A DNA stretch of 64,000 nt, from contig WHVY01000001.1 of the NCBI GenBank assembly GCA_022266195.1, forward strand, positions 19,840,001 to 19,904,000, given 5' to 3'. Within the stretch, counting starts at the first letter, position 1. Every line of letters starts with the position of its first letter. This DNA is from Tetranychus cinnabarinus. Its lineage: Eukaryota > Arthropoda > Arachnida > Trombidiformes > Tetranychidae. Below, in pieces: positions 21,331 through 33,400 of this stretch. The notes beneath the pieces were generated by a model. That model saw only the letters and a list, made by a program, of their open reading frames with translations, made no database searches and had not been told where the DNA came from. The translations under genes and the position numbers were made by a program.

Positions 21331-23126
21331 TTAGGTCTTTATAAACTTTTAAATTTTCTGCCAGAAACGCAGTATCTAGTTAGTCAAATATAAACACCGT
21401 TATTGAAATAAAATGAAACAAATCTCATAAGATTTCTCGTTTTCAACTTTAAATATACTTTAGACACACGTTTTTGCGTCGAAAATTAGAGGCCAATCAA
21501 ATCGTTTTGAACGTTACATGAATTTTTAAGTTCAATGGCCTGAGCTTTCGCATTAAATTGAATAAAAAAATCTGAGCTAAAGAAAGAATTTCAAAGAAAA
21601 GATGAAAAAATAAAAATCGATTCAACAATGGATTGCTTTTATAAAGTTGGATTGGTTTATAATTTTCAAGATTCACTCAACGAATGCTTAATATTAAAAA
21701 ATCAGCAACTTATGAAATTGGCTAGTAAACATACGCATTTAGTGTCTCATAATTTGTGTTTGTTATTAAATATCAGAATATCAAAATTAATTTAAAATTT
21801 CTAATTGTTTGATAATTATTTTTCTATTGTTTTTTTATTTAAATTAGATTTGCGTATTTAGATAATAAATAAACGTTTAACTGTTATTCAAAGGTCGAAA
21901 TCTGTTGATTTGATTAGACTTTTCAGGTGCTTCATATTTACTATTGTACTTGCAATTGTTATATGTTTTGCGTGTTTACCTGGCTTCTTTATGCTTATAA
22001 ATACCAATTAGTTGAATCATCATGCTTATCTGATTGTTATTGGTTATTCATTTGAAATTTTAATATTTCCGTAAGCAGTCATTCAGTGCAAACAAATTTG
22101 TTTATAAGCAAAACCATAATGAACTTAAATTGATTTTTCAGTTAATTAACTTGTAACTCTAATATTGTATTTGATTAGCAACTAGAGCTACAATGGTTCA
22201 AAACAAGAGACTAAAAGATTGCTACAGTTAAGTTATTCCGAACAACTAGAATAATAAATGTTGGATAATCATTATTGTTACTACAATAAGGTTGGATTTA
22301 TTTGTATTATTGCATGTCGTTTTAATCCTTTAATTTAATGGAGATGATGATTTGAAAATTTTTTGAAAATTATCAACTAACAATTCTCATCGGAACTGAA
22401 ACAAACAATTTCCAAAATATCTTTCAGGTATTTTCACTTAATTTTTTGTACAACCATTTCAAGTGAGAAAGATTACAATTTAAGTTTATTTTTTAATCAA
22501 GCTCAAATTGATTTGATTCTACATTTTCTCTCAATATATTTATATATTTATATTTATAGATGATGTGTAAGAAATATAAAGATCAGCAAGATGATTTATG
22601 AAAATAGAAAGAGATGGAAAGATGATTTGATGAAGACCAGGATTTCAAATTACAATAAATCAATGATGATCCAACATTTCCTTGGTACAAAATACGAAAG
22701 TCCAAAAATCGGGTCAAATTCAATGCTCAAGATTATCAGGGTTCAATCAAAGTTGAATTTTACAGTTTAAAAAATAGTAAAATTGCTTCCAAGTTCAAGA
22801 TTGTTCCAAAAATTGAACCATTTCGTCTTCAATGTAATTTTTGATAGCAATTTTTCTGTGTTTGGCCAAAATCGATGAGCAAGTTTCAAAAGTCTATTAA
22901 CTTTACTCCTCCACTAATGACTTGTACAGTTGGACAAACGGGATTGTATGTAAAAATGAATCCAAACAGAGAAATGATGATGATTGCTGGAAGATAATTT
23001 AAAGTCGATTCCATTTCCTTCAAATGTTTACTTCAGTGTTCCTATTGATTGTAATTTCTGTAAAAAATTGAGGGTGGAAAAAAATAAGATTAGCAAATTT
23101 TGTGTGTGTGTTAAACTAAATTATGG
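21331..23126. other. Intergenic
   Basis: AT-rich, no supported gene on either strand. A hydrophobic 42-codon minus-strand frame near 22890-23020 was considered as a further exon of the SEA-frizzled gene but could not be joined without an immediate stop. Confidence 0.5.
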
Positions 23127-26100
23127 CTAATTACAGTCTGATATTGTAGTTGTTTGGATATTCCTAATGGATTCAGATGATCGTTGAGTAGTTACACCCG
23201 GTTTAACACGACATTTATATTGAAGGCGCTTCTCATCATTTCTCCCAATCAATCTGGATGCAAGTTTCTCATGAGAGCTGAAAATAAGAATCAACAAAAC
23301 AAAAATATCATTAGAATCATGTCTTAAAAAAATCAAAAAAAGATATCAAATGAAAATTTGTAGAGAAAAAAAAGGTAAATCTGAAGTTCAACTCTTAACA
23401 ATTCTGTCAATAATACATATTGACTTACTGTTGGAGAGATTAATGATCATCAGTGCATAATATGATACAAAATTAACCAACTAATGATACAATCAAATGA
23501 CTTTGCATGATTGAAAACAAGATTAATGTAAAACAAGCAGACAGTAAACAAGATTGATATTTACAATGCAAATGCTAATTCATTTTTGTTCATCTACATT
23601 TTGGTACAAATTAACGTTCAATTGTTGACAAAATTTGTCAGGTTGACCCGCTCTAGTCCAAGTTGGTTCATCATTTTCATCATAATCACCACAATTATCA
23701 TCATTACCATTAAAAGCTTTACCGTCTCAAGTTACTCAAGGAAATCTTATGCATTTAACAGGAATCACTATTATTGAACGTTAAATCCTCTAAATAAACG
23801 GGCGTAGGTCAAACGTGCCAAAAGTGATCTAGTTTTTGGTCTTCTTACTTTTCTTACTTTCTTTCAATTGTTTCTCTTTCTTTTCGTTACCTTTACTCTC
23901 TTCCTTCCTGCCATCAATTCACCCACACTAACCTTCCTCTTTCATTATACCCATTATTTTAGGGTAACTTTGAATTGAGTTTTTTTTAACATCAAAACTC
24001 TTCTTTCTTCTTTCTCTCTTTCACCCTCCTTTGATGGTCAAGGCTGGTCACCAGGAGTAAAAAAGCATAATCACGGTTCACAGAACTGAAAGATTATTCT
24101 TGTATCTTAATCAGCCAATTTTCTTAACACACATACATTCATACATATTCTCAATGAATAACTTTGGATGAAAAGCTTTACTCTTCTTGCATTCTTCTTT
24201 CTTCTTCTTCTTTCCAGGAGAAAGGTAACTTTGAGTAATTTTTTTTGTAATGTTGAAAATGAAAATAAAGGTCAAATTGTTGCTGGTTTAGATACAAAAT
24301 TGGGCCAAGAAATGATTAACCTAAGAAACCAGTCAAAAAATAAGCCATTGTATTTTGATCAGTGTAACGGAAAATAAATATGCCTGAAAATGATGTTCCA
24401 ACTCTGCGTATAATGATGATAATTTAAAACTGTATGATTACTGTAAAAATAAGACTAAAAGCAATATGGATCAAAGCATTTCAAACCGGACATCCTAAAA
24501 CAAAGGAAATGCACAAAGTGTTTCAATTGCAACTCGAGCTAAATCTTGAAAATAAAAATAAACTGAAACAACTTAAAACGAATGATTGATTAGTTTGATT
24601 TTGTTAATACTTGACTCAGCTAACAAAGTTACAACCAACTCGGTCACCAATTTCAACCCTAGGATTAATGCAAGATAATCATGTATATTCATTTCAAAAG
24701 TATCAAGTTGGTTAACCAATCCAAGATTGTGTCAAATTGTGTAAAGGCGGTTTTGAGTAGATCAATTGTATATACCTGATATCTCGACTTGAGTACAAAA
24801 TTGAGCTTCCATTATACGAGTTTGTTGTTGTTAATGAGGATGATGTTGTGGTTCCTGAGCTACCTTCATCTGAAGATGGAAATTGTTTACATTTCAATTT
24901 ATCAGTGATTGATTTGACAAGCCAATCTTTACAAGAAGACATGAAATCTTCACAATACTCTCGACAGGGTGGAATTATTTCATCCTCCCAACATTGTGGT
25001 TGGACAATTTGACAGATAAACTCTCTAGCCAGGGGATAACATTCAGCGTCCACAATTTGTCGATAAGGAATAAGGTCGGCTTCCAATGATGTTAAATTCC
25101 AGTGGCCTCCAATATTTGGATAAGAGGTGTAATTATATTCCAATAGATTTGAACAGAAGGGCAACTCAATGGGAACACAACGTCTAGGTGGGGGAGTTGG
25201 TTCGGTGGTTAAACCTTCAAGTAAACCTGGAAAGCCAGGCTTAGCTTCCCATGGTGATGGGTTCTCAAGAAACTGAGCTGAAGCTGGAAAAGAAGGCGAT
25301 GAAGTATAAAAAAGGCCTCGACGACCTCCTTCCGATTTCCTTTCCGAGATGTCAATTGAATTTGGATCAATGGTTATATTTTTAAAAGATTTTTTCCTAT
25401 CAGCTCGAACCTCTTCAATAAGAATAGTATAAACATCGGCTGGACTCAGGCGGGGCCGAAGTAACGGTGAAAAGACTAAATTGTAATGGACAATTAGATC
25501 ATCTGAGCGAACCTTGGGCGTCTTTTCAAGAGCCAAAATCTCGGATCGACGGAAAGCTTTAGTTAAACCACTATCAGAAAATAATTTATCCAACCTGGTT
25601 TTATACTTTTTAGCCGTATCCTTGAATTCATCGGATGATCGTTTCTCAAATTCTGGACTATAAGAGTCACCACGAGTTACAGTAAATTGACCTTTGAAAA
25701 CTTGATCTAATTAAATGACGAGACAAAAAAAACAAAACAAAATATTAAACATTAACCATTAGATGTAACCCTTTACAAAGCATAAAGTAATGATTACGCA
25801 TAAGAGCAAGTTGATGTGATAGGTCAAACAAATGGCGCAATTTATGATTAGGAAAAACAAACATAAAATTACAATTAAAGCTTGATTTTGTCTTCATTTT
25901 AAAAATATTTTCATTGTTTTCTTGGGATTTTATATTTCGTTTGTCTATTATTTTTAATAATTGTAGCATTAATTTCTTAAATTGACTCAAAATTGAACAA
26001 TAGAAATGATGAAAACAAAATGGACAACAGTTAATGAGTTATAAGATCATTAAATAGTGTGCTTTATAATACAATTGAAAAATGTCAACAACAGTTTTTC

Positions 26101-29100
26101 AGGTTAATTCACTTTTTTTGAATTAACACACACACAATCAAGTAAAATGACTACCAAAGTAAACAGTAAAGAGTTGGAAAAACAAAGGGTCAACACATTA
26201 ATTGTTGATCATTCACATTAATAACAAAGGTAATAATGCGAGCAGTTTAATTTTAGATTTATATAAATAAAATGTGAATCAATTTGAAGGTAAAAATTAT
26301 AAATGTTAGCAAAAGCTTAACCATTAAGAGCAATAATTAAGTCAATTTCAGCTGATAATTAAAATCAAAAATGAATCCTTTTTCCTCTTTTAAAATGTTC
26401 ACCTATTGACTTTTAATCACTTTATAAATGGTAATAATGATTAAAATAAATTATGTGTTTATTGATAGATGGTAAGGGTTGGAAGGGTTGCTAATCAAGC
26501 AGTAAAAATGAAGCAATAAAGTTAAATTGGTAAAACAAAATAACAATTTAAATCAACATTGAGTAGTTGAGTAAAAGTGTTAACAATGAAAAGAGATGAG
26601 CAAATGATGTTGACCTGGTCAGTTAATCATTTTTGGTGAATCAAATTAAGGATGAGAAGCTTTTTTTTCTCATTCCAAAAGATGATTATCAAGCTGATGA
26701 TCAAGATGCTCAAGTATCCTTTAGCTTCTCATCATATTGATCACATCCAAAAACAATTGACTGGTATTGATGAGTTTTGTATATTTTTGTATTATCATGC
26801 AAAGAGATGCGGATATTGGTTAAACTGTATCAAATATCTTATAGTTGTAATGATTAAGTTAAAAATAAACTGATTATTGTGTGAATAATCCTGAATCTAA
26901 TAAACGATATTTGATATTGTATTTTCAGCTGTTTCACCATCGTCTTTACAATTGGTAATGACAAGAAAATTGAATTGAGTTAAATGTTGATTTTAATCCA
27001 GTTATAATCATGTAATCATGATGATGAAGCAGTAAGTTGATATCACTAGAAACACGGCTCGGGTCAATATCTTGTCTTGTATGAGTTTCCAGGTTTTGAA
27101 GTTTCCTTTGGTTCTGACCTTTCTATGCCCATTCCAAGTTGCTCATAAACTTGTTGAGATATTTATGTTTTGAAGGAGAAACCAAAATTTGAGGTTAAAG
27201 TTAATAACATCAATAATGGACTGAGAGCCACAAAAGAGGATTGTCTAGTTTAGGTTAGGTTTAAATACCATTGACGGTCATTGATCGATTGACCTGAAAG
27301 TAAGCTTGTTGTTTAGATGTTAATGGACAGTGAGAACAAGATGCAAGTTGGCAAAAAACAATCAACAAATCGGGACAAATAAAGGTCACAAAAGTCCAAC
27401 GGTTTCTGTGATTGATTTGGATTTACATTTTTTTCCCATTTCTAACGTTCAACAAATGGTTGATACTTTTAAATTGAAACTTTTTTGCTTCATTGTAATC
27501 CATCATTTAGCATTCATTTAAGGTGTTTAATTTGTACCATTGAATGGTTGGATAAACTGACCATGTTAATGTTTTGTTAATTGCTATCAACATTTACAGC
27601 TATAAAACAGGATTTAAGTCACGAAATAAAAAAAAGATGATGAAAATTGAGATGAAGATGAATAGTTGCTGATATTGAACGAGGTCTAATTGTTGCTTGA
27701 TTTGGTTTAAATTAAGATGGTTATTGTTTAGCTTATGAGTTGTTCACAATTTAAATACTGGATGCAATTAAAATTAATGATTATTCATTCCTAATTGGCG
27801 ACTTAACTGACAAAAAAGGTAAATCTTTGTCTGTCTTGACCGTTAAACAGTGAAAGTAAACTGAACAATTGAGACAATACCATTAACATTGAATTACTCA
27901 ATTGTTAAGTGTTTATTAATAGAAATAAAATCAACTGTACATGACCTGATTTATTAACAATTAACCATTTCACGAGATAATAATAGAGAGGCCAGAATAA
28001 GTGGTTCAGTTTAAATGCGAAAGTTAACACAATCTATTGATTTAATTGCAAGACATTCACTCCTAAACCTGGAGACTCAATTTAGAGCAGCTTCTTGACC
28101 AAATAAAGTCCAAAGTGATGAAAATGTTCAACATTGACAACAATTAACCGTAAACACTGTTCTTAACACTTTGGTAATCATTGTTACAATTATAATGTTG
28201 TTTTGTTGTTGATTATAATTGCTGAATAGTTTTTGTTTATTTCAATTCATTTCCTAACTCGATATGATTTTACTGTTGATTTAAATTATTGTTGGTTAAC
28301 AGTTAAGCAAAACTCATACAAATGCACAATAATGGCAATAATATCAAAGAGAACCATTAAAGTTCATGAACTGATCATCATTCAGTATGATAATGGATAA
28401 CCTCAAGATCCTTGAAGGCATGTAATTCGCACCCTTACAATTGAACATCAATGAGCATTTGTTTCCTAACAATTTATGTTGATCTTTTAATTGTTGTTTT
28501 ACCATTTGATCATTTTACCTTCAATCTTCCAATGATCTTCCTACTTTTTCTTCCTTCTTCTTTAACATGAAAACCAACCTACTGTTTGTTTCCTCAAACA
28601 CTTGCACCTTAACTCAATCAATAACAATATACAATAACAAGCAACACCAAAAACATCACCAAAACAAACAGATAATACAATGATCCAATGAATCAACACC
28701 AACAAGCTAATCAAGTGGACCAGCCACGCGTTAATTTTGTTTGTTTTTCCAACAATTATTGTAAATTGTGATCATTTCATCAACTTTCATCGGCTCAATA
28801 TGATAACAAATAGGTTTAACAATGAAAATGTTTCTTTGAGCGTAAATTGTGAAAACAATGTAAAAATTGGGTTCAATTTTGGGTTTAATTTCAAGTTATT
28901 TAAACTCAATTTTTTGATTAAATCAACAAAAAGGTCAAACTTACCTTTAAGTAAAGCATCTTCATATGAACGAACTGCAAGATTGAAACAAAATAACAGC
29001 AAAAATTAGTAGTTGGTTTAATTGTTTAAGATTAGGTTAGGTTATTAGATTAATTAATTGAAAATCAATAACAGTTGTTAACTAATGATAGGTCAGCTTA

Positions 29101-30456
29101 ACCTGAAAATCAGGAGCATAAAAATTAGCAATAATTTAAGGTAATAATTAAGTTAAAAGGAGAAGCAAGAAAAGATGTTAAAACTATAATAAAGTGCAAT
29201 TTTTTGAATACATTTAGTTTCGTCATTATCATCTAATTTTCAATGAATTAACATAATTTTGCATATTAAATGTAATATTAGTTGCAACGGAATCATCAAA
29301 TTACGCTATTTAAACTATTGCTTTTGTCTGACATTGTTGACGGAAGTTAACTTTTGTCATGTAATCATCTTGTTCATGAGTTTAGGGTTAACATTTCATC
29401 TTTTCACTAATTTTTTGTGTTTGATTAACCAAAGAGCATTAAACAAAAGTTAACGTAAACTCATCATTAAACAATTGAAAAACAGTAAATTATTAACGTT
29501 TGTTGCCAAGACAATGGTTGACCCAATGGCTTGAAATTTCACCAACTAACATCGTTAACAGAAACAATTACATCTTTAAGATGACCAAATAACCATCATT
29601 TTAATTAACAGTCTAAGTGACGATTTCAACAACTTATTGCTAACAACCAACTTGTAAGTGTAACTCCAGGTTATGAAATGTTTGTAAACTCATCAAAAAG
29701 CTGAATAAATAATCAAAGTTAGAAATATTTTGAAATGATTTGTCAATGAAATTGATTTCAAAGATCATCAAAGTAATGATCAAAAAACTGTTTACAAATG
29801 CCTAAGTCTTATGTCACTCAATGAAAATGATGATTGAGTTGAGTCGAGACTCAAGTTTGAACTGAACGTTTGGTCATCTCTAAGCTTGAAATGCGTTTTG
29901 AAAGCTGTAAGGTTGAATATTGGAAGTGATTGAGGTAATCATGATTGGAATGAATGTTCACTATGAAATGATACTCACGTCCATAAAAGATTCCTGATGA
30001 GGCTCCAATGGATATAAGAAGTATGGCAATAAATACACATATACAAGTTGATGGTGTACATCCTTCAGTTTTGGTGAATTTAATCTCGTGTTCACCTGAA
30101 ACAACGAGATTCCCTGTTTCAGATGAAACTATTTTATTACCATTTGAGGGTGGACCATCAGAGGAATAGGTTGACATGGGGGATCCATTGTGACCTGATA
30201 ATAAAGTTTGCTGGTTTGATTGTGAAAGTTGATGTTGCTGTTGTGAGAGTGATTGATGAGATTGAAGTGTTGATGTTTGATGAAGTTGGGAATTGGTTGA
30301 AACCTCTGAAACCTTAATCTCAGTGTTAACCACCATTGGCGAGGTTTCCCGTTTACTGATTAAACTATGAGCATGTGGAGGTGGGATTGAATATTGTTGA
30401 CCAGTTACACTTTGACCGCCATTCTTATTAACTTGACGAGCAATCAATTTATCCAT
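23127..30456 (-). CDS. Type II membrane protein with SEA and frizzled cysteine-rich domains (corin-like ectodomain, no protease)
   Basis: Four exons with agreeing phases: 29979-30456, 28945-28974 (30 bp), 24776-25706 and 23127-23277; 1590 nt, 529 residues. The N-terminal 135 residues are hydrophilic and Gln/Ser-rich (cytoplasmic), followed by a single membrane segment at about 138-158. Residues 171-285 look like a SEA domain (FKGQFTVTRGDSYSPEFEKR onward, then LIVHYNLVFSP). A Pro-rich linker leads to a frizzled CRD from C346 with nine Cys up to C442 (spacing as in CVPIELPFC, CREYC, LKCKQFP). The usual tenth Cys may be C502, encoded in the last exon (YKCRV). A Ser/Thr-rich linker separates them. 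In animals this order of membrane segment, SEA and Fz modules is seen near the N-terminus of membrane serine proteases such as corin. Here no LDLa, SRCR or trypsin module follows before the stop at 23127. Either the protein is a protease-less receptor-like form or further exons were missed. Function unknown; Wnt binding through the CRD is possible. Confidence 0.75.
23278..24775. other. Intron 3 of the SEA-frizzled gene (1.5 kb)
   Basis: Contains a plus-strand 69-codon frame starting with a hydrophobic run (24168-24377) and an isolated GTAAGT donor-like site on the minus strand near 23430. Neither could be tied to a convincing exon. Confidence 0.4.
25707..28944. other. Intron 2 of the SEA-frizzled gene (3.2 kb)
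   Basis: AT-rich sequence without supported coding exons on either strand. Several open frames of 60-80 codons are low complexity or lack splice context. Confidence 0.5.
28975..29978. other. Intron 1 of the SEA-frizzled gene (1.0 kb)
   Basis: No coding potential beyond read-through of the first exon. Nothing else recognised. Confidence 0.5.
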
Positions 30457-33400
30457 AATTAACTATTTGAACGAACCAACAAAAAACCAAACAAAATGTG
30501 ATTCAATTAAAGTCCAAAAATCTGAAATGAAACACAAACAAAACATTAAGATTCAATACTTGACAACTCAAATCATCATATTAACAATTTAATAGATTTA
30601 CAGTTAAACTCGTAAATCAAAAATCGTAATTTTCAAGTTTACTCTTCAATTGCAATCATCAAATTATTTCGATCAAATTAAATGAATTCTTGTTGTGCGC
30701 TTTATTGATATTGTAATTTTCACTCATCAATAGTTTAATAGTTAAATGTAATGAAAAATGCGACTAAATGACTATTAAAGTCTTCCTGACAACCAGACAA
30801 GAGTTTACTGAATCAAATAGGAATCAAGTTCAATCAAATAAACAATATTGACCTGAATTTGGGTTTAAAATTGTAATAAGGAACAACTATAAAGCTTAAT
30901 CATGATTCTCATCATCATGTTAAGGTCATAAAGTAAGCAAAACCAAATGAGTTCATACAAACAAACAAAAAAAGGTTGAATCGGAAACTGATTACTAATA
31001 TTAGATGTTAACTAACTTTAGAGATGACAAAGGTTAAGATTGGCAAAAAAACGGTAAATGTTCAATAGCAAGTTAGGCTAAACAGTTAATCAACTTCTAA
31101 TGGTTAACAACAATTACGAGCTGTCAATAATTCTCATACTGTGAATAGTTGATTGTTGCTGTTTAACTTGAACCAAATGTTTTCGTTGTTACACACATTT
31201 AACAATCAACATCTCAACGGGATAACAATTAAAGGTGAAAATGTAAAAATAGTTGACACAAGTGTTGAACAATTTTGTAATTATAATCAAATGACTATGC
31301 AAATCGACCTTTATTGATTCAACATCATTGGACAACTTACATGTTGACCAATTAAGAAATTAGGTTTTAATTCAAAGGCTTCAGTTTGCATTATCAGCTA
31401 TTAGACAGTTGATTAAAGTTAAAAATATATTTCAATTGATGGAATCATAAATAATGATAATATCCATGATTATTTAATTTGTAGGTTTCCATTTGAAATG
31501 GAAAGGATATTGAGCGGTATTTCAACTGAACGTGCACTTGAACACCTTTCATGATAATGATGAATAAGATTCTCTGAATGTTGATAATGTTCAATGATAG
31601 TTAATGTTCAGAATGAAAAGAAACAAGTTTTCACCTTTTTTACTTTTTATCACTTAAAAATTCATATTCATTTCATCACGATTCACCGAAGTAGCGATAG
31701 CAAGGCCATTATAATTCACTGAAATATAACAAGATTTGATCATCTTTCATCTTTATCCTCATCTTGTTGCTCAAAATAACAATACACATGTTAATAGGTC
31801 AACATCAGGTAAAGTTAAGTAACATTGAAGGACAATAATAAAGATTAATGTTGATAGGTTTTTCGGTTGATTTGGTTGATAATGAAGAAGATGAAAAATG
31901 AAGTAAAAAGTGAAACAATCATCAAGTTTTAATCGACATTGTTAGCTGAACCCGTTGATCCAGAATTATCATGAAAAGTGTAAAGATTTGCCAAGTGTTC
32001 AACAAAATGGAAACAAAAAGCATGACATGAAAAGTATATCAATATTGTAACATCAAGTTCATTTTGTGTTGTTTACAGAAAAGCAAATATTCAGATTGAA
32101 TTCACTCCTCAATCTGTATTGTTATTGGTAGACATCAATACAAGTATCAAGTGAATAGTGAATGAAATAATGGAGATAAAACTGTGAATAAATAAGGAAG
32201 TTTCAAGTTGATTACAATTGTCAGACAAAAAGTGGTTAAAAGCTTATAAGATTAACAATCAAAGTAACGGGCAAACACAACCATTGTTTTATCCCAAGCA
32301 AATCGGTTAAGGCCTATTTTACCGTCTCTCAACTGGTTAATAAATTTTGCGTTTTTCAACTCAAGATTGGCGTTTTTTTTGCTTCTCCTGTTCATAAATG
32401 TGGCAAAACAAAACACAAAATGTTTTCCTTTTTTCATTTCTTGATTGATTGAATGAGATGCGTGAAAATACTGTTACTAATATGGTCTGACCTTTAAGGG
32501 TTAAGCCCAAGTTGTTGTTCAACTGATACTTTTTCATGAACCCCTTTTAATGCAAACATTTTGTGTTTTGTTTATCAACCATTTCTAAGCATCTAATAAC
32601 TGCAAACTGTAAAAATAACAAGCAACATTTTGGGTTCAATTATTTTTGTCTTTTCATGTTTATCTTTGCAAAAGCAGTTGATACTTTGGTTGGTTTGTAA
32701 ACAACAAAAGTCCTTTTTAATGGTAACATTAAGATGTTTCTCCAGGTAAACCTCAACAGGATATATTGTATTCAAATGGCGACTCAATGAGACTCATGAA
32801 CGATTCAAGAGGTTTACATTGAAATATCATTGAAATGAAAATGGTAATGAGCAAAATTTGATTGTAAAGGATTACACTAATGGCTTGTTGTAAGATTAAC
32901 GATTAGGATTAAATGAGCGTCAAATCATTTGGCATCGATCATCAAAAATTTTATTCAATTGGAAAAGTAACAGTTTTTTTGTTGATTATCTCAATAAAGT
33001 ATTTTATAAGGCTTTGAAAAAAGGTTTATCAAAAAGCATCTAACCTTGCAATCAGGCCAACCTCTGCATGAATCTTTCTTTTAATATCTTTCATTGAGCA
33101 TTTTATTATTTGCGTGATTATCATTAGCACTATCATTGATCGAATGATTGAATTTAAATTTATTCAATAAACGGATTGACTGGTAAAATTGAGCTTCAAA
33201 TTGTAATCTTTCAATTTTCCATTTCATCTGTAACATTTGATTTACTTTTCACACATTTTATTTCATCAATTTGATTTGCTGAATTCATTGTCAATCAATT
33301 ATCACTATTGTTATGCATTGTTAAACTATACAATTATCAGAATCTTTGACCACTGCAAAACCTGAAAAAACCTGGACATGTAACAATGTTTTGGTACCGT

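Noticed and set aside
22890..23065. Additional 3' exon of the SEA-frizzled gene with a hydrophobic tail (membrane or GPI-like)
   Set aside because: A GTAATT donor near 23130 and an ACAG acceptor exist, but the join creates an immediate TAA and the other frames stop within about a dozen codons.
24168..24377. Plus-strand 69-codon frame with a hydrophobic start, possible small secreted protein
   Set aside because: The hydrophobic run is encoded by a TTCTTC-type pyrimidine repeat, there is no neighbouring exon or family feature, and it lies in an intron of the minus-strand gene.
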